Shown here piece after piece: positions 10,167 to 21,109 of a stretch of 64,000 nt of DNA (its first letter is position 1; every line of letters starts with the position of its first letter). The notes under the pieces are model-generated. The model searched no databases and had not been told where the DNA came from. It saw nothing but the letters and a program-made list of their open reading frames with translations. The position numbers and the translations under genes are program-made. The stretch is from assembly GCA_018417955.1 (NCBI GenBank), contig JACTVC010000015.1:831862-895861 (forward strand), written 5' to 3'. This DNA comes from Laccaria trichodermophora (Eukaryota; Basidiomycota; Agaricomycetes; Agaricales; Hydnangiaceae).

Positions 10167-11288
10167 TGCTTTCCTAAACGTTTCTAACCAATTACAGATC
10201 AAGGACACGACAGATCTTTTGTTGCGCACCGATTGGACTTGGGATTCACTGTCGTCGAGTCACTTGGATTGCGCTCCAATCAATTACTGACAGAACCCGG
10301 GTGACGTGGGGATAGAAGGCGGATAGTTTGGATTTGTATGCCAGAGAGCCTATCTGCTAGGACCCCCAAAGGTATCGGCCCGGTGGACATTAACGCCCTA
10401 GATGTGCGTTCCTCGCCCGGACGAATTGTGAGTCATTGGTGGGTCACTCCAATCGTTGTTTAATCCTCCTTTGGCACATTTTGAAGGCGCACTTGGACAA
10501 TCGCTATGCGGTACCCCCGAATAGTCTTGATAGAGAGGGTCGGGAACATCCATTGAACAGCAGGGCGAGTTGATAGTAGGCTTCTTGCACAATGAATGGT
10601 TGCGACTCAGCAACTCAAAACATACACAAACACCTATCTAATCATTCTCGTTATAGATCTCCACTCGGCTGAATTCCTCCTCCTTCTTTCATGTGGGTGA
10701 CAAACTTCATCGACGGAGGTCTCCCATTACATTTTCGGTGAGCTTTTAGTGATCTCCAAACTTCAAAGTGTGCGCGCCACCTCTCTCGATTTTGGTAGTA
10801 CTTACATAGAAACACGTCAATCACCCGCTTACAATTTGAACAATCCTACACTGTCTTCAGCTAAAGTACACCATCACAATCTCAGCCAATATCACACCAC
10901 ATTTCCTAGCAGCGGGGCGGGAGGAGGAGAACCGTTATTAGGCTTATATTAGGCTGAGCCATGGCCCATCGGAAGTGGGCGGCGAATGAAGGTTTACGTC
11001 CAGCCTACTCGCTTCAACATTCGTTCAAGTACAGAGCGCAACGCGGGGGCGTCAAAAAGCTGAACACACAAGTCGATCAAACACGCACTAAGTATCTACA
11101 TTGTGTTTTTATATCGTGAAAAGAAAAAACTGTGATTGTAAGTTATCTTTTACTTCTCGGGCACAAGCTCGCCTCCAGAGCTTGAGAGGGACTCCCCATT
11201 TGAACGGCACTCATACATACAAGAAATATGCGCAACTTCAACTACGTCCTTCCCACTCTGCTGATACACAAAGCAGTGTATATCGATC
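10167..11288. other. Intergenic between the two P units
   Basis: About 1.1 kb without a supportable gene. Much of it (for example the GTGAG CTTTTAGTGATCTCCAAAC region near 10740) recurs at 12.8-12.9 kb, so it belongs to the duplicated unit. Confidence 0.5.
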
Positions 11289-11699
11289 TCACCAAGCTCC
11301 ACCTATGCCGATATCGACATAACCAAACTCCACCCTGAACCTGTTGGTCCCCAACCCAAACAAATTTGGTTCCGTGGCCTGGAGGCCTGCGGAAGGGAGA
11401 TCCCGAAGAAAAGTCATAATCTGCATCGGGTTGGTGGTGAGTTCCCTGCCATCTTGACCTATGATGGACAGGGACCTGATGTTGTATCCATCGCCTGACT
11501 CCAGGTCACTCAGCTTGCCGAAGGCCTCATGAATCGCCCCGGTGAATATGTCCAGAGCGTCTTCGGTAGGGAGGGAGGGGAAACTGTTGACGAGGACGTC
11601 GCACTGTTGGCGTTCAAGCTGTTCAGTTGTTTCGAAGTGCAGAATGAACCATGCGTTTTTTGCTGTGGTCTTCAATCCTGACGTTTCTTGAGACCCCAT
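11289..11699 (-). CDS. Small protein P1', duplicate of P1
   Basis: 136 residues, ATG at 11699. It aligns with P1 over its whole length (NAWFILHFETTEQ, QQCDVLVNSFPSLP, IIGQDGREL, NLFGLGTNRFRVEFG) and has an intact frame. The C-terminus differs: it ends GIGGAW rather than the longer tail of P1. The 5' flank also carries the conserved CCGTGAGT donor near 11797, so transcript structure is probably the same. Unknown function. Confidence 0.6.
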   Translation of the reverse strand: MGSQETSGLKTTAKNAWFILHFETTEQLERQQCDVLVNSFPSLPTEDALDIFTGAIHEAFGKLSDLESGDGYNIRSLSIIGQDGRELTTNPMQIMTFLRDLPSAGLQATEPNLFGLGTNRFRVEFGYVDIGIGGAW

Positions 11700-12009
11700 C
11701 TGATATGATATGGATCTTGCAAATTTAAACGCTACAAATTTTCAGTTAATTTACGCACTCAAGAAATCATCATCAAGGTCGTGTGGCACTCACGGATGGG
11801 ACACGATGAAGAAGTTTGAGCTCTGGATACAGCCCTCGTTGAGGTGAGAATGTGAGGAACGAGGAAGTCAATGGATTGGCCTTTATGCGGAAAGCATATC
11901 TGTCAGATTACCCAAAGCAGATGGCCTCAAGGTGGGAGTCGGGATCAGCCCCGAGCTTCCGATCAACTCGAAATGCAGGAGTATAAGTTTTGAGAACATT
12001 TCAGCCCTG

Positions 12010-12349
12010 ATTGACGTAGCAACAACCTCAGCAACTTGGGCTTGTTGGCTGCACGAAGAGTCAAACAGTTGAGCTCCCGAAGAAGCGTAACGATTTGATT
12101 ACTTGAGTGACAAAAAGTTCCTCCTTCCATACACGATGAAAAGACCTGATTCTGTAACCTTCTCCCTGGGGGTCATGGTCGGTCATCGAGTTTGTCGAAC
12201 ACCCCATGAGTGGTTCTGGTGAATTCATCGGCAGCCTTGTAGAGTGGGTCGCGAGGGTAGGTATCAATGAGGATGTTGCATTGTTCATGTTTGGATGGTT
12301 TTTTTTTGTTACGTGATTTGCAATATGAACGGCGGTGCGTTTGGGCCAT
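12010..12349 (-). pseudogene. Broken P2 duplicate
   Basis: Homologous to P2 (EQCNILIDTYPRDPLYKAADE, THGVFDKLDD) but the frame shifts after that point into YRIRSFHRVW, and the start region has lost the conserved NAWFTLQ block. It corresponds position for position to P2 in the first unit, so it is a decayed member of the duplicated pair. Confidence 0.65.
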
Positions 12350-13034
12350 TGCTTTACTAAACATTTCCAATCAGTTACTACTCTGAATCAAAAACATAGC
12401 AAATCTTCTGTTGCGCACCGATTGCCACTGGGCCAAGTTGGAATTTGGCACTGTCGCTGAGTCGCTTAGATTGCGCTCCATTACTGTAGCCCCGGATCCG
12501 GAAGAAGTCAAGACGCTTGTGATGTGGGAATAGAATGCGGATAGAAGTTACGCCAGAGGGCCTATCTGCTAAGTAGTGGTATCCCCGAGTGGGTTGTTGG
12601 TGCGAGTCGGGAACATTCATTAGACAGCAAGACCGTCAAAAGACCGTGACAAGTTGAGAGTAGTATTTAGTAGAGGCCGGCGGGAACCAATCGGGAACAA
12701 CTCCAAGTACGCACAAACATGTATACATCGTCAGTGGAATTCTTCTCCTTCCTGATGCGGGCGACAAACTGCATCGACGGGGAGCGTTGGGTCCCCCATT
12801 ACACTTCTGGTGAGTTTGAATGATCTCCAACCGTGTTTCACCTGACAAGGCAAAGTGCGCGCAAGATACTTACTACCTCTCTCAATCTTAGAAGAACTGG
12901 TAGAAACACATCAACCCGCATATGATTCGAAGCGTTCTACTCTCCAACTCAACTATGCACGTTGCATCCCTCACAATCCAAGCCAACATAACACCACTTC
13001 TTCTAGTCCAATGTTGGCGGCTTCAAATCCCCAC
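12350..13034. other. Intergenic, degenerate copy of 10.2-11.0 kb
   Basis: No gene. Stretches match the region between P2 and P1' and mark the end of the tandem duplication. Confidence 0.45.
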
Positions 13035-13418
13035 TTAGATCAAGTTGGGGATGATAAAAGCGGTAATGGCATTGTCGCGGGTAACGGCGCTGGTCACCTG
13101 GGAGGTGACATTGGCGGTGGTGATGGAGGAGCTACCCCAGCTAGCCAAGGAGGCGTTGTCCCAGCTCTTTCCAACAGGCGAGCGAACTAAAGACGTTCCA
13201 ATACCGTACACGGCCTCGCCAGATCCCTCCCAGAAGAAGGCGAATCTCTCGAACGTGTAGCTGTGGGAAATCACGAATCTCGTTTCGCCAGCGTTGCTGG
13301 TTGGGATGTAACCGACGTGGTTTTGGATTTTCGCGTTGCTCTGGTAAGAGAGCAAGTGGAGCTTTCCGGGGCCAATGGCGCTGACGACGAGAGTCTGACC
13401 GTTGGTGAAAACAGACAT
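13035..13418 (-). CDS. 128-residue beta-rich protein, copy 1 (family unrecognised)
   Basis: A single exon of 127 residues starting MSVFTNGQTLVV. No signal peptide and no helix-forming stretch. The sequence is Gly, Ser, Thr and aromatic rich, as in small beta-sandwich or lectin-like fruit-body proteins, but I cannot name the family. Conserved with the copies at 18475 and 50431: FTNGQTLVV, GPGKL, LLSYQSN, GETRF, ISHSYTFERFAF, GEAVYGIG, SWGSS, AVSRDN or AVTRDN and ITAFIIP. It is the most diverged of the three and lies outside the inverted repeat. Confidence 0.7.
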   Translation of the reverse strand: MSVFTNGQTLVVSAIGPGKLHLLSYQSNAKIQNHVGYIPTSNAGETRFVISHSYTFERFAFFWEGSGEAVYGIGTSLVRSPVGKSWDNASLASWGSSSITTANVTSQVTSAVTRDNAITAFIIPNLI

Positions 13419-15304
13419 GACTAGAGTCAGCGCGTTAAGATAAGTTCAGAGTTCTAGGTGAAGGCGGAGAGCAGCATACTTTGTTCGAAGGTTGATAAAG
13501 ATTCTACAATGAAGGTCATGTCATTATTCTTCATCTTCAGCGTTGGTGACGATGACTTACCAGGCAGTCAATGTAGGTGCTTGAGCTTGGAATAACGTCG
13601 CTGCGTCTTGGTCCTTTTAAAGGGTTTTGGGCTAGGTTTGTGAGTCTTTGGTCAAATTGACACAATGTCGCCATCGCACTCACCTCACCACACAATGTCG
13701 CCGTCACGCTCATCTCACGCGTAAAGATAACTTGACTGGCAGCTTGGAAGACGTCGAACGTTCGAAGGAATGTCACCGCGTTCTAACCCCACGAAGTTTA
13801 CAAAACCATCTGATGAAGCTTCAACGCCCTTTCGACCGTAACAACCTAATATTATCGATGCGGTACATCTGCTTAACTCGGTTGCTGAAAACGATTTAAA
13901 GGGTCTCCAGCTTCGATGTACGGACAAGACGGCCTTAAATATGTACTTTGCGCCGCGAAGTGACTTCAGGTCTAGGCAGGTCGGTTCCGAATGCCGAAAT
14001 TTCGCAATGGAAAACACGTTGGTGTTTCCTGACAGCTTGGGGATTGAGCACTGGCCGCGACGTGCCGGAGTCATGGACAGGTATGGAGCAAACTTACGGT
14101 GAGAGAGATATTTCCTTGCGGTCGCGTGTGAAAGCTCCTGAAGTGACACATGTTGTCAGCATAGTAGGTCTTCTAAATCAGATTGGGTTCTGTGTAGGAC
14201 TTGCCAATGTTTTTCTTTGAGGTGAACTTTTACCTTCCGGGAGCAAGCGAAGCTCTCATTCGGTTCACAGTGCGATTTCGGCCTTCAACAGGGCCTTCGC
14301 TGTCAATAAACCTTGAACTCGAATTATCTGAACCCCAAAAAGCCCGTCATGTGTCCATTGAGCATTTCAAAAACCATGTCTTCCAGAAGATGTCAACTGA
14401 CACTCCTTAAAGTTTGCAACCGGCATAAAATCATGTCCGGGACTGCAATTTGAGGGATACGGACCGAAATGTGCATCTGTTCCATATTACAGCAAGAAGA
14501 CTCTGAACGAGCCCACTCTCCATTTTTTTACTCTAACCCATGGTCATGGTCATGGCATCATAAGGCATGATTAGATGCCGGTCTGCATAACTAAAATGGT
14601 CACGATCACAGGATATGATAGTAGTCCTGCATGGGGCCATCCATGTTGGTATTCGCGCGCGAAAGACGCTTGGGGAACTTTGGCGGACGCAGCCAATAGC
14701 AACGTAGATCTTTATCAACTCCAACCCTCCGAGTTATTTAGACATCTCTAAAGGAAACAATCAGCAACGTTTCAGGGTGAATTTTAACACCGGCCCTACC
14801 ACCGCCGAGTTGAAAAACTGATGTGGAACGGGATACAATGGAAGAGTAGTTTCTCGTCATACTCGCGACATCCGTGTAATGTTGGTCCTGTTAAAAATAC
14901 AGTAGGCAAGTTCCCGCCGAAGATAACTGAAATGAAAACGACAAATCTCTCACCGTGACCTTCCAGGACCTTCTAATTGACGGCATGATTGGGGTCTTTG
15001 AGATGAACTGAGACAGAACAGAAGTGCCAAGTGGGTATGACATATCTTATGCATAAAAGCCTCCTCCAAATCAAAGGCGAGGAGAGGCACTGCGGCTTGC
15101 GGCCATGACTGCCAGTGGCAGTGGTCTTGGACATTCGTCATCAGGTAACCACCAACGCCATGGGTCGGGCCCATCCACAAATTTTCGGTCTACACTAGTT
15201 TTCGACAGAGGGGGTAATATGGGCCTCCCACTTCCTGGCCGATCAAAGGATGTGTAGATGTCGGAGGGAAAACAAGGACCGTTGTGCCATGATGTGCAAA
15301 AAAT
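13419..15304. other. Long region without a supported gene
   Basis: Several open frames of 60-145 codons exist on both strands, but none repeats elsewhere, matches a family I know or shows a plausible splice series. Possibly gene relics. Confidence 0.4.
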
Positions 15305-15367
15305 ATGAACATATACTCAGGCAACGATGGCGACGCCTATACCACAAGTCTCAATATACCCACCACA

Positions 15368-15740
15368 ATGTCGTCCTTCACGCCCAACGCCGACCTTGAG
15401 CTCTTCTTCGACCCTAAACTCATTCCCGCCGACGCCAAAGCCCAGCTTGGGCCCGATCTACACTGGCACGTTCGTCGTTGCTCATGTACGACTTCGTAAG
15501 GTAGGCCAGATAGAGGATATCGCGGTGAATAAGATCATGCAGGGCAGGAAGCTGTGTCGAAGGTTGGACAGGCACTGATGGCGATTAGCGAGGGGGAGGG
15601 ATGTTACAAGACCATCTTGAACTGTAATGATCATACTCATAAGTGAAGCTTGAAGTTTGTGCATGTTTGGTGACTGGGCTGACGCCTTTTTCGACAGCGT
15701 TCTACGGTACCAGAAGATGGAGAATGAAACGGTATTCTGG
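15368..15740 (+). pseudogene. Glucosamine-6-phosphate N-acetyltransferase (GNA1) relic
   Basis: From the ATG at 15368 the frame reads LELFFDPKLIPADAKAQLGP, typical of the N-terminus of GNA1, which makes GlcNAc-6-P for chitin and N-glycans. The middle is missing. A second frame then gives GQIEDIAVNKIMQGRKLCRRL, matching the acetyl-CoA binding region. Another resumes with ISEGEGCYKTILNCND, and a frame-shifted tail recalls the family's FYEKCGF ending (YQKMENETV). At least two frame changes and a large internal deletion make it non-functional. It ends about 130 bp left of a hAT-like element. Confidence 0.75.
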
Positions 15741-15867
15741 TTTTGTACCAAGCGCTCCGCTTGCCTTGCCTCTTTCCATATCCCTGCCGCTCAACCACTT
15801 TCGTAGGCAAAATACAGTCTCGCGCCGGCGCAAGAACGACAAACGCCGCACGCGCACACCTACCCAA

Positions 15868-16921
15868 GGGGGTGTTAGGATTTGAAGGTCTGACCAGGGG
15901 TCGGGTAGGTAGGTCGGCCGCAGGCCGCCTAAAAAAAAAAATGGAACCCCTTATAAAACCATCTTGAAGTGGTCCCAGAAGGCCATCCTCTGCAGGATTT
16001 GAGTCCTACTAGGTCCTAATAAGTTCCCAAACATGTAGATGAGTCTGAATACAATGATATTTGAGGATGATGTCATAGTTTACAACGTTGAAGCGCAGGA
16101 AGTCGAGGACAATGCAGATGAATGGGAGTTGAGCGATAACACGGATTCCGGATCTGAAAAACAAACATCAGATTTTGGAGAAGATGGTGATGATATAATC
16201 GCAGAAGAAGGTGGGGAGGACATGACTGGTACTTCAGAGTTCACGGTTGAGCATGACAAGGAGACCGAGGGAGCGATAGGTGAAAATGAGGAGATGCTGC
16301 CAGTGGTGGCAGACGTGGCAAGTATCACCAATGATGACGTGGGCTCAGAGAACGACAGCGTGAGTATCAGCTAAACTTAGCTGAACAGGCACTCACACGA
16401 TGTTTAGCGCACTTTTCCTGCGTTGGCAACAATTTCAAGCATCTGCAATGTTGGCAACGCCGTAATAGCCGCAAACAATAACTTAGCGGTGGAAGAGAGG
16501 CCTTCTGATGAAACCGGGCATTCGAAACGAAAGTGCGTTCCAAGGCAGATGCCAGATGCCTTGAATGGATGCCTGTGCGGGATAGTGGTAGACTCCCTAT
16601 CAGATGGGGTTCTTGAATGTAAGAAGCTTGGTTGTGAGACGCAATGGGTAAGACTATTTTCCATACGAAATTTTTTTTATACCACTCACCTGCATATTAG
16701 TATCACCTAGATTGCATTTTGTTGGACATTGTTCCACGAAACTGGGTTTGCGAGGCCTGTGAGGCATCTGGGACAAGTAGAGGGACAAAGTGATCGTGAC
16801 GATGATGTCACATTACCATATATGGAAACATGCCTGATTATGTAGGTAGGTAGGTCAAGCTCCAAGGGCTTAATAATAAAAAATGACCCCGGGTATTTTT
16901 TTTAAATCCTAAGACCCCCTT
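15868..16921. mobile_element. hAT-like element carrying a PHD-like ORF, about 1.05 kb
   Basis: Ends CAAGGGGGTGTTAGGATTT and AAATCCTAAGACCCCCTTG are imperfect inverted repeats closely related to the 2944-3518 MITE. The sub-terminal GTAGGTAGGTC motif plus A-run and the TGATGTCACATTACCATATAT block near the right end are also shared. No matching 8-bp target duplication flanks it (CACCTACC against GTGTCGAG). The right end abuts the boundary of the inverted duplication at 16925. Confidence 0.8.
16039..16795 (+). CDS. Element-encoded acidic protein with C-terminal PHD-like finger
   Basis: Exon 1 (from 16039) codes an acidic stretch (DDVIVYNVEAQEVEDNADEW and many Asp/Glu). After an intron ending near 16407 the frame continues with NAVIAANNNLAVEE and then CLCGIVVD, ECKKLGCETQW. 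After another intron ending near 16700 it reads YHLDCILLDIVPRNWVCEACEASG. Spacing C-x-C, C-x4-C, H-x2-C, C-x2-C is PHD/RING-like. Such fingers close the C-terminal part of transposon-borne proteins in mushroom genomes. No transposase catalytic domain is present, so it may be the remnant 3' end of an autonomous element. Start and exon borders are uncertain. Confidence 0.5.
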
Positions 16922-17496
16922 GGTGTCGAGTCTAATACCCAAGCAGGGATAGCAAACGCGGTACGTAGAGGTAGAGGTTCAGGCACATATAATAACATTC
17001 ACCGTGTCAATGAGATGTCAAACGTCGTCTAGAACTTTCGCTGGTTCAATACAAATAGCGTGTCAGTTTGACGAAACGCAGTGAGTTCCGTTGGAGGCGG
17101 CGTGTGTGCCACCAACTATTGTCAGCGAGGTCTTGGCGGTGAAATATCGCATTTATCAAATTCCTCAATGAGTGGATCCAGATTAAAGGTGTTTGCGTTA
17201 TCCGTTTGGGCGAAGGAAACGGAAGATTAGCGTATTGGTAAAGTCACCTTGACTTGGAAATTGGAGCGCCGCACTTGACTGAGAACATTCCATATTCCAA
17301 ACCCGCTGAAAACGAGAAGGCGAATTCGACAAGTTGATGGGAACTATGTGAAAAACGACAGTTACATAGATTAATCAAGATAAAATCAGATATAGAGCGT
17401 TTTGAAATTTATCTTTGTCGGCGAGAAGGTGGTCTATGTTGCAATTTCAATGTGTCATATGTCCAGGACCTGGGCTCCAGGTTGCGTGATAAGTAC

Positions 17497-18121
17497 TACA
17501 GTTGCGGACAAACAAAGTCAACAAATTTATTAACCTATTTTTTGGGACTCCAGAAAGCATTGGAATTGTTAGATAACGGTATAAATGACTTCCTATTGAT
17601 CTCCCTGATCAATTCCAACGAGCAGAATTCCCAGAAATGACGATATAAGGGTTTTATACCCCAAAAATTTGGCCAGTGCCTGAAAAAAATCGCTAAAAAT
17701 ACAAAAAATATGCCAATCAACTCCTTTTTGCTTCCTCTCTTTGATTCCAATAAAATATTCGGGAAATATTGATGTCTTTTATGGTGGGAATTTCGTTGAA
17801 AATGTCACGTGGGCATACCCTTTCTGGTCAAGGTCTCCCGGAAAAAGACATAATTGGACCCTGGTTCATTTTTTCACGCATCTACTACACCAGGGTTATG
17901 AATGCCACAGAATTGATCCAGAGATGGCCGATTCGGAAGACTTTTGGGTGCGTTGAAAACGCCCAAAAATTTGGCCAAACCAAAAACGCGTGGGAAAATT
18001 AGGGCGACACCTTTTTTGAACAGTTTCGAAGTCTCTGAAGCTGAATATGAAGTCAGAATTCTGATAAAAATTCTGGTTCTCAAGTTATCAAATTTGATGA
18101 CTCTGATTGTCCGCAACTGTA
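17497..18121. mobile_element. Tc1/mariner-like MITE, 621 bp, TA target site
   Basis: The element 17499-18119 starts CAGTTGCGGACAAACAAAGT and ends with the near-perfect reverse complement (ATTGTCCGCAACTG). The inverted ends extend about 29 bp with a few mismatches. It is flanked by TA on each side. The other arm of the inverted duplication has the empty site at about 51172-51190, where AAGTAC-TA-GACCCTGG reads with a single TA. No transposase frame is present, so it was mobilised in trans. Confidence 0.93.
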
Positions 18122-18474
18122 GACCCTGGCAGTGACAAGAATGCTGTCACCATCGTGAGATCGGACGGACGAAATGAATTTGTCTTTGGTAGACGATACC
18201 ACTTACTGGCCCCGTCAATACAAGTTGTCAAGGCTCCTTTCGCGCCGACATGTTCGGCATATTTTTGTAAGTGATGGACCGCACGAGGCGTGCCACGAAT
18301 AGATCTTGATGGGGCTGTTGAAAATGTTTATAAGGCCCAGCTAGAAGTCGATACTCGTCAGCTTGCACCACTCCAATCCAATAACTTTCAACAACTCCAC
18401 CTTTTTATAACCGTCAAGTACGACGCCGTTCAATTTCTATCTGGCCACTAAATTGACAGCCTTTTTTTGTAGTC

Positions 18475-18861
18475 ATGTCTGGCATCTTCACCAACGGCCA
18501 AACTCTCGTCGTCACCACGACTGGCCCAGGAAAGCTTAATCTCCTCTCTTACCAGAGCAACGGAGGCATAGTCAACGTCGTTGGCACCATTTCCACCTCC
18601 CAGACCGGCGAGACGAGGTTCTTGATTTCCCACAGTTATACATTTGAGAGGTTCGCGTTCTACTGGGATGGAGCCGGAGAGGCCGTCTACGGAATTGGAG
18701 CATCCTTGTTACGCCAGCCAGTTGGGAAAAGCTGGAGCAACGCCTCCTTGGTTAGCTGGGGCAGCTCCACCATTACCACTGAAGACGTCTCCGTTCAGGT
18801 CAAGACTGCCGTTAGCCGTGACAACCAGATTACCGCCTTCATCATCCCTGATTTAATCTAG
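18475..18861 (+). CDS. 128-residue beta-rich protein, copy 2 (left arm)
   Basis: Single exon, 128 residues, MSGIFTNGQTLVV to ITAFIIPDLI. Differs from the right-arm copy at only four residues (for example GTIS/GSIS and TEDVS/TADVS), so the duplication is recent. Not recognised. No signal peptide, no Cys, rich in Ser, Thr, Gly and aromatic residues; a cytosolic beta-fold or lectin-like protein is a guess from composition. A TTTATAA-like box lies about 70 bp upstream and is conserved in both arms. It is divergently arranged from the upstream DNA and convergent with the SDR gene. Confidence 0.8.
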   Translation: MSGIFTNGQTLVVTTTGPGKLNLLSYQSNGGIVNVVGTISTSQTGETRFLISHSYTFERFAFYWDGAGEAVYGIGASLLRQPVGKSWSNASLVSWGSSTITTEDVSVQVKTAVSRDNQITAFIIPDLI

Positions 18862-19486
18862 GCGCTCATATAGGGAATGCAGTGGTGGGAGGGGCGAGCC
18901 GAATGAGCTGTGGAAAGTTGTGATGGTTTTCTCAGGTTAGGAAATAGTAAAGTGAATGTATGAAGAATTTCTCGGTACTTACCTGCTTCCTGTCGAAACG
19001 TTATGGACATTGTATACAGTATATGAAGAGTGTTTGATCTTATGAGTTTTTTGTCGTGAGGATTCAAGTTGGCGATCAAGTACACCACGACGCCGTATTT
19101 GTTGTCGAGGCTGGTGTTCAATCGACGGCGTAGACGTTTACTTTCGTGAAAACTGCAAGCCAAATAAATTAGTGGGTAAAGTTGAAGGGACTAATTTGTT
19201 TCCCGCTCAGAGTAGTCATAAGTTGATCCTGCTTACCTTCGGATTCCATATGATGCCCGGGACAGCAAGATGAAAGTCGGTGACTGTAGAAAACGACAGT
19301 CGCACACCTTCATTCGCCTCAGCATTGAATGTTGCCCGGCGGAGAAACGGCGACTAACTGTGCAACGGGGTAAATCACGACATCGTGCATCCCTCGATAA
19401 TTAAATACGCCATGAGCTATGCCCCAGCGATATATTAGGCAGTCAATGTACATGTTGACGACAAAATGATTTCGTTGCGTTGCTCT
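18862..19486. other. Spacer between the 128-aa gene and SDR (left arm)
   Basis: No gene. The same spacer, inverted and almost identical, is at 49807-50430, so conservation here reflects recent duplication rather than constraint. Confidence 0.6.
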
Positions 19487-20869
19487 TCAAGCCTTCTTCC
19501 AGGTCTTCTCAGCCTCCAGTAAAGCATCCGTAGTATCTTCCAACGTCTTCTCAGGACTAATGAACTGCTTGATCTTCAGGACCTCCTTAGCTCGGGTTGT
19601 ATCCAGTGCCGACAAAGTCGGAGGTTTACCCTCAAAGGAGTCAAGGGGTGCAAGCTTCAGGTTTGGGCGCGCCTTCATTAGATGCGCAACGGCATCCTTC
19701 CAGGAGTATTCAGCGGAGTTGATCAAGAAGCGTTTCTTCTCCAGTGGCGCTCTCGGCAGGTCGATAGCGAGAACGTGAGCTTTGGCGATATCGCGGACAT
19801 CAACGACCCACGGCGCAGGTTCCGGATGCCCTCCCGTGATCAGCTTGTATGGCAGGCGGTTTGTGCCCAGCGCGTCAGGCGAGGTTGGCAGAGGGAAGTG
19901 CTTTGGGAATGGTCCGAAGACGAATCCTGGGAGGACTGGAAAATACAGGGTAGAGAAACAATTCGTAACAATGTAGATTAGATGACTGACTCGTTGCAAT
20001 GTCGACTTTGGGATGCTCTGCCGCGAAAGACCAAACGGCCCTTTCTGCAAAGATCTTGGATGCGTAATAGACGTAATAATTATCATCTGCGTGAGCTTCG
20101 ACCTCTGCACGGGTAACTTGTCCCCAGTCTAGGATTAGCGAGCACATGAGTGACGGGTCAAAGCCGTAAATTAAGAAAGCGGCTTACCAGAATCTGTCAA
20201 GACACGGCCATCGAATCCTTGTTTCAAAGAAGCTAGAAAAGGCTGCATCAGAAAAGCGCCCAGTCAAAAGGCTTAGCGTACGATCTAAGATAGCGGCAAC
20301 GCTGCTCGTGACAACAATCTTGTCAATACCCGCCTTCTGAGCCTGACGGAGAACGTTGAGGGTTCCCTCAACAGCCGACTATGAGCGCGTGTTAGACAAA
20401 GAAAAGCACTGTGTAGGTGAGCTTGCATTGAGGGTATTGTCAACTGAAGCTCTGCCTGGAAGAGGAGACGCTACATGCATCACGATATGCACCCCTGCCA
20501 GTATTCAAATCAGAATGAGTTCCACAATGTTGACATGGCATCTCATCACGTACCTTTGAGTGCCTCGGTAAGATCGCTTTTGGCGACGTCATCGACCTGA
20601 GCAAACTCAAGGCCTGGTACCTTGACTGTGTCCGTCAAGAGCTTGACTTTGGCTCCTCTTGTCGTCCTGTGAATGAGTGCGACTTAGTGAATTACGCTCA
20701 GTGGTCGAAGAATCACAAACCCTCTGACCCGATATCCCTTCTCAAGGAGTTCGTTGGCGACGTGGCCGGCTATGAAACCTGTGACACCAGTAACCTAAGA
20801 CAGAAAAAAATTGTGTACAAAAATCGTCAGATGAGAGCTCAGACTTACGAGAACGAGCTGTCCAGTCAT
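19487..20869 (-). CDS. Extended short-chain dehydrogenase/reductase (GRE2/DFR-like), left copy
   Basis: Starts MTGQLVL and, after a first intron, VTGVTGFIAGHVANELLEKG, the GxxGxxA-type nucleotide-binding loop. Later exons give VKVPGLEFAQVDDVAKSDLT, VMHVASPLPG, VEGTLNVLRQA, IVVTSSVAAILD and the active-site YYASK (YxxxK). The last exons give LPGFVFGPFPKHF and DVRDIAKAHVLA, ending KTWKKA. This is the layout of fungal NADPH-dependent aldehyde/ketone reductases related to dihydroflavonol reductase; the substrate is unknown. One intron begins GC (AAT|GCAAGC), as in the other copy. The intron after the FDGR exon uses GT here but GC in the right-arm copy. All exons are in frame. Confidence 0.85.
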
Positions 20870-21109
20870 GATACGAAAGTCTGATGAGAATTAGTTGCTT
20901 GGGTTGGCGAAACTTCTGGTCCGGTTTTGAAAAGCCGTATTTTATAGCCAGGTTGAGGGAAATTTGTCATGGTATGAGGTTACGAAGCAGTGACGGCATG
21001 AATGCATTGATTATGTCTTGGTTGTTTGAGATTTGGTATCTGCCGAGATGCTGCAGCGTAATATTTGTCAAGAGATCGCTTGACCGCACTCCAATGCTGC
21101 CCGTTAATG

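Noticed and set aside
10167..10229. N-terminal extension of P2
   Set aside because: It would start at GTG; no ATG is available before 10166.
13419..15304. Possible enzyme gene fragments
   Set aside because: Frames such as 13948-14220 show no recognised motifs, no homologue in the window and no coherent splicing.
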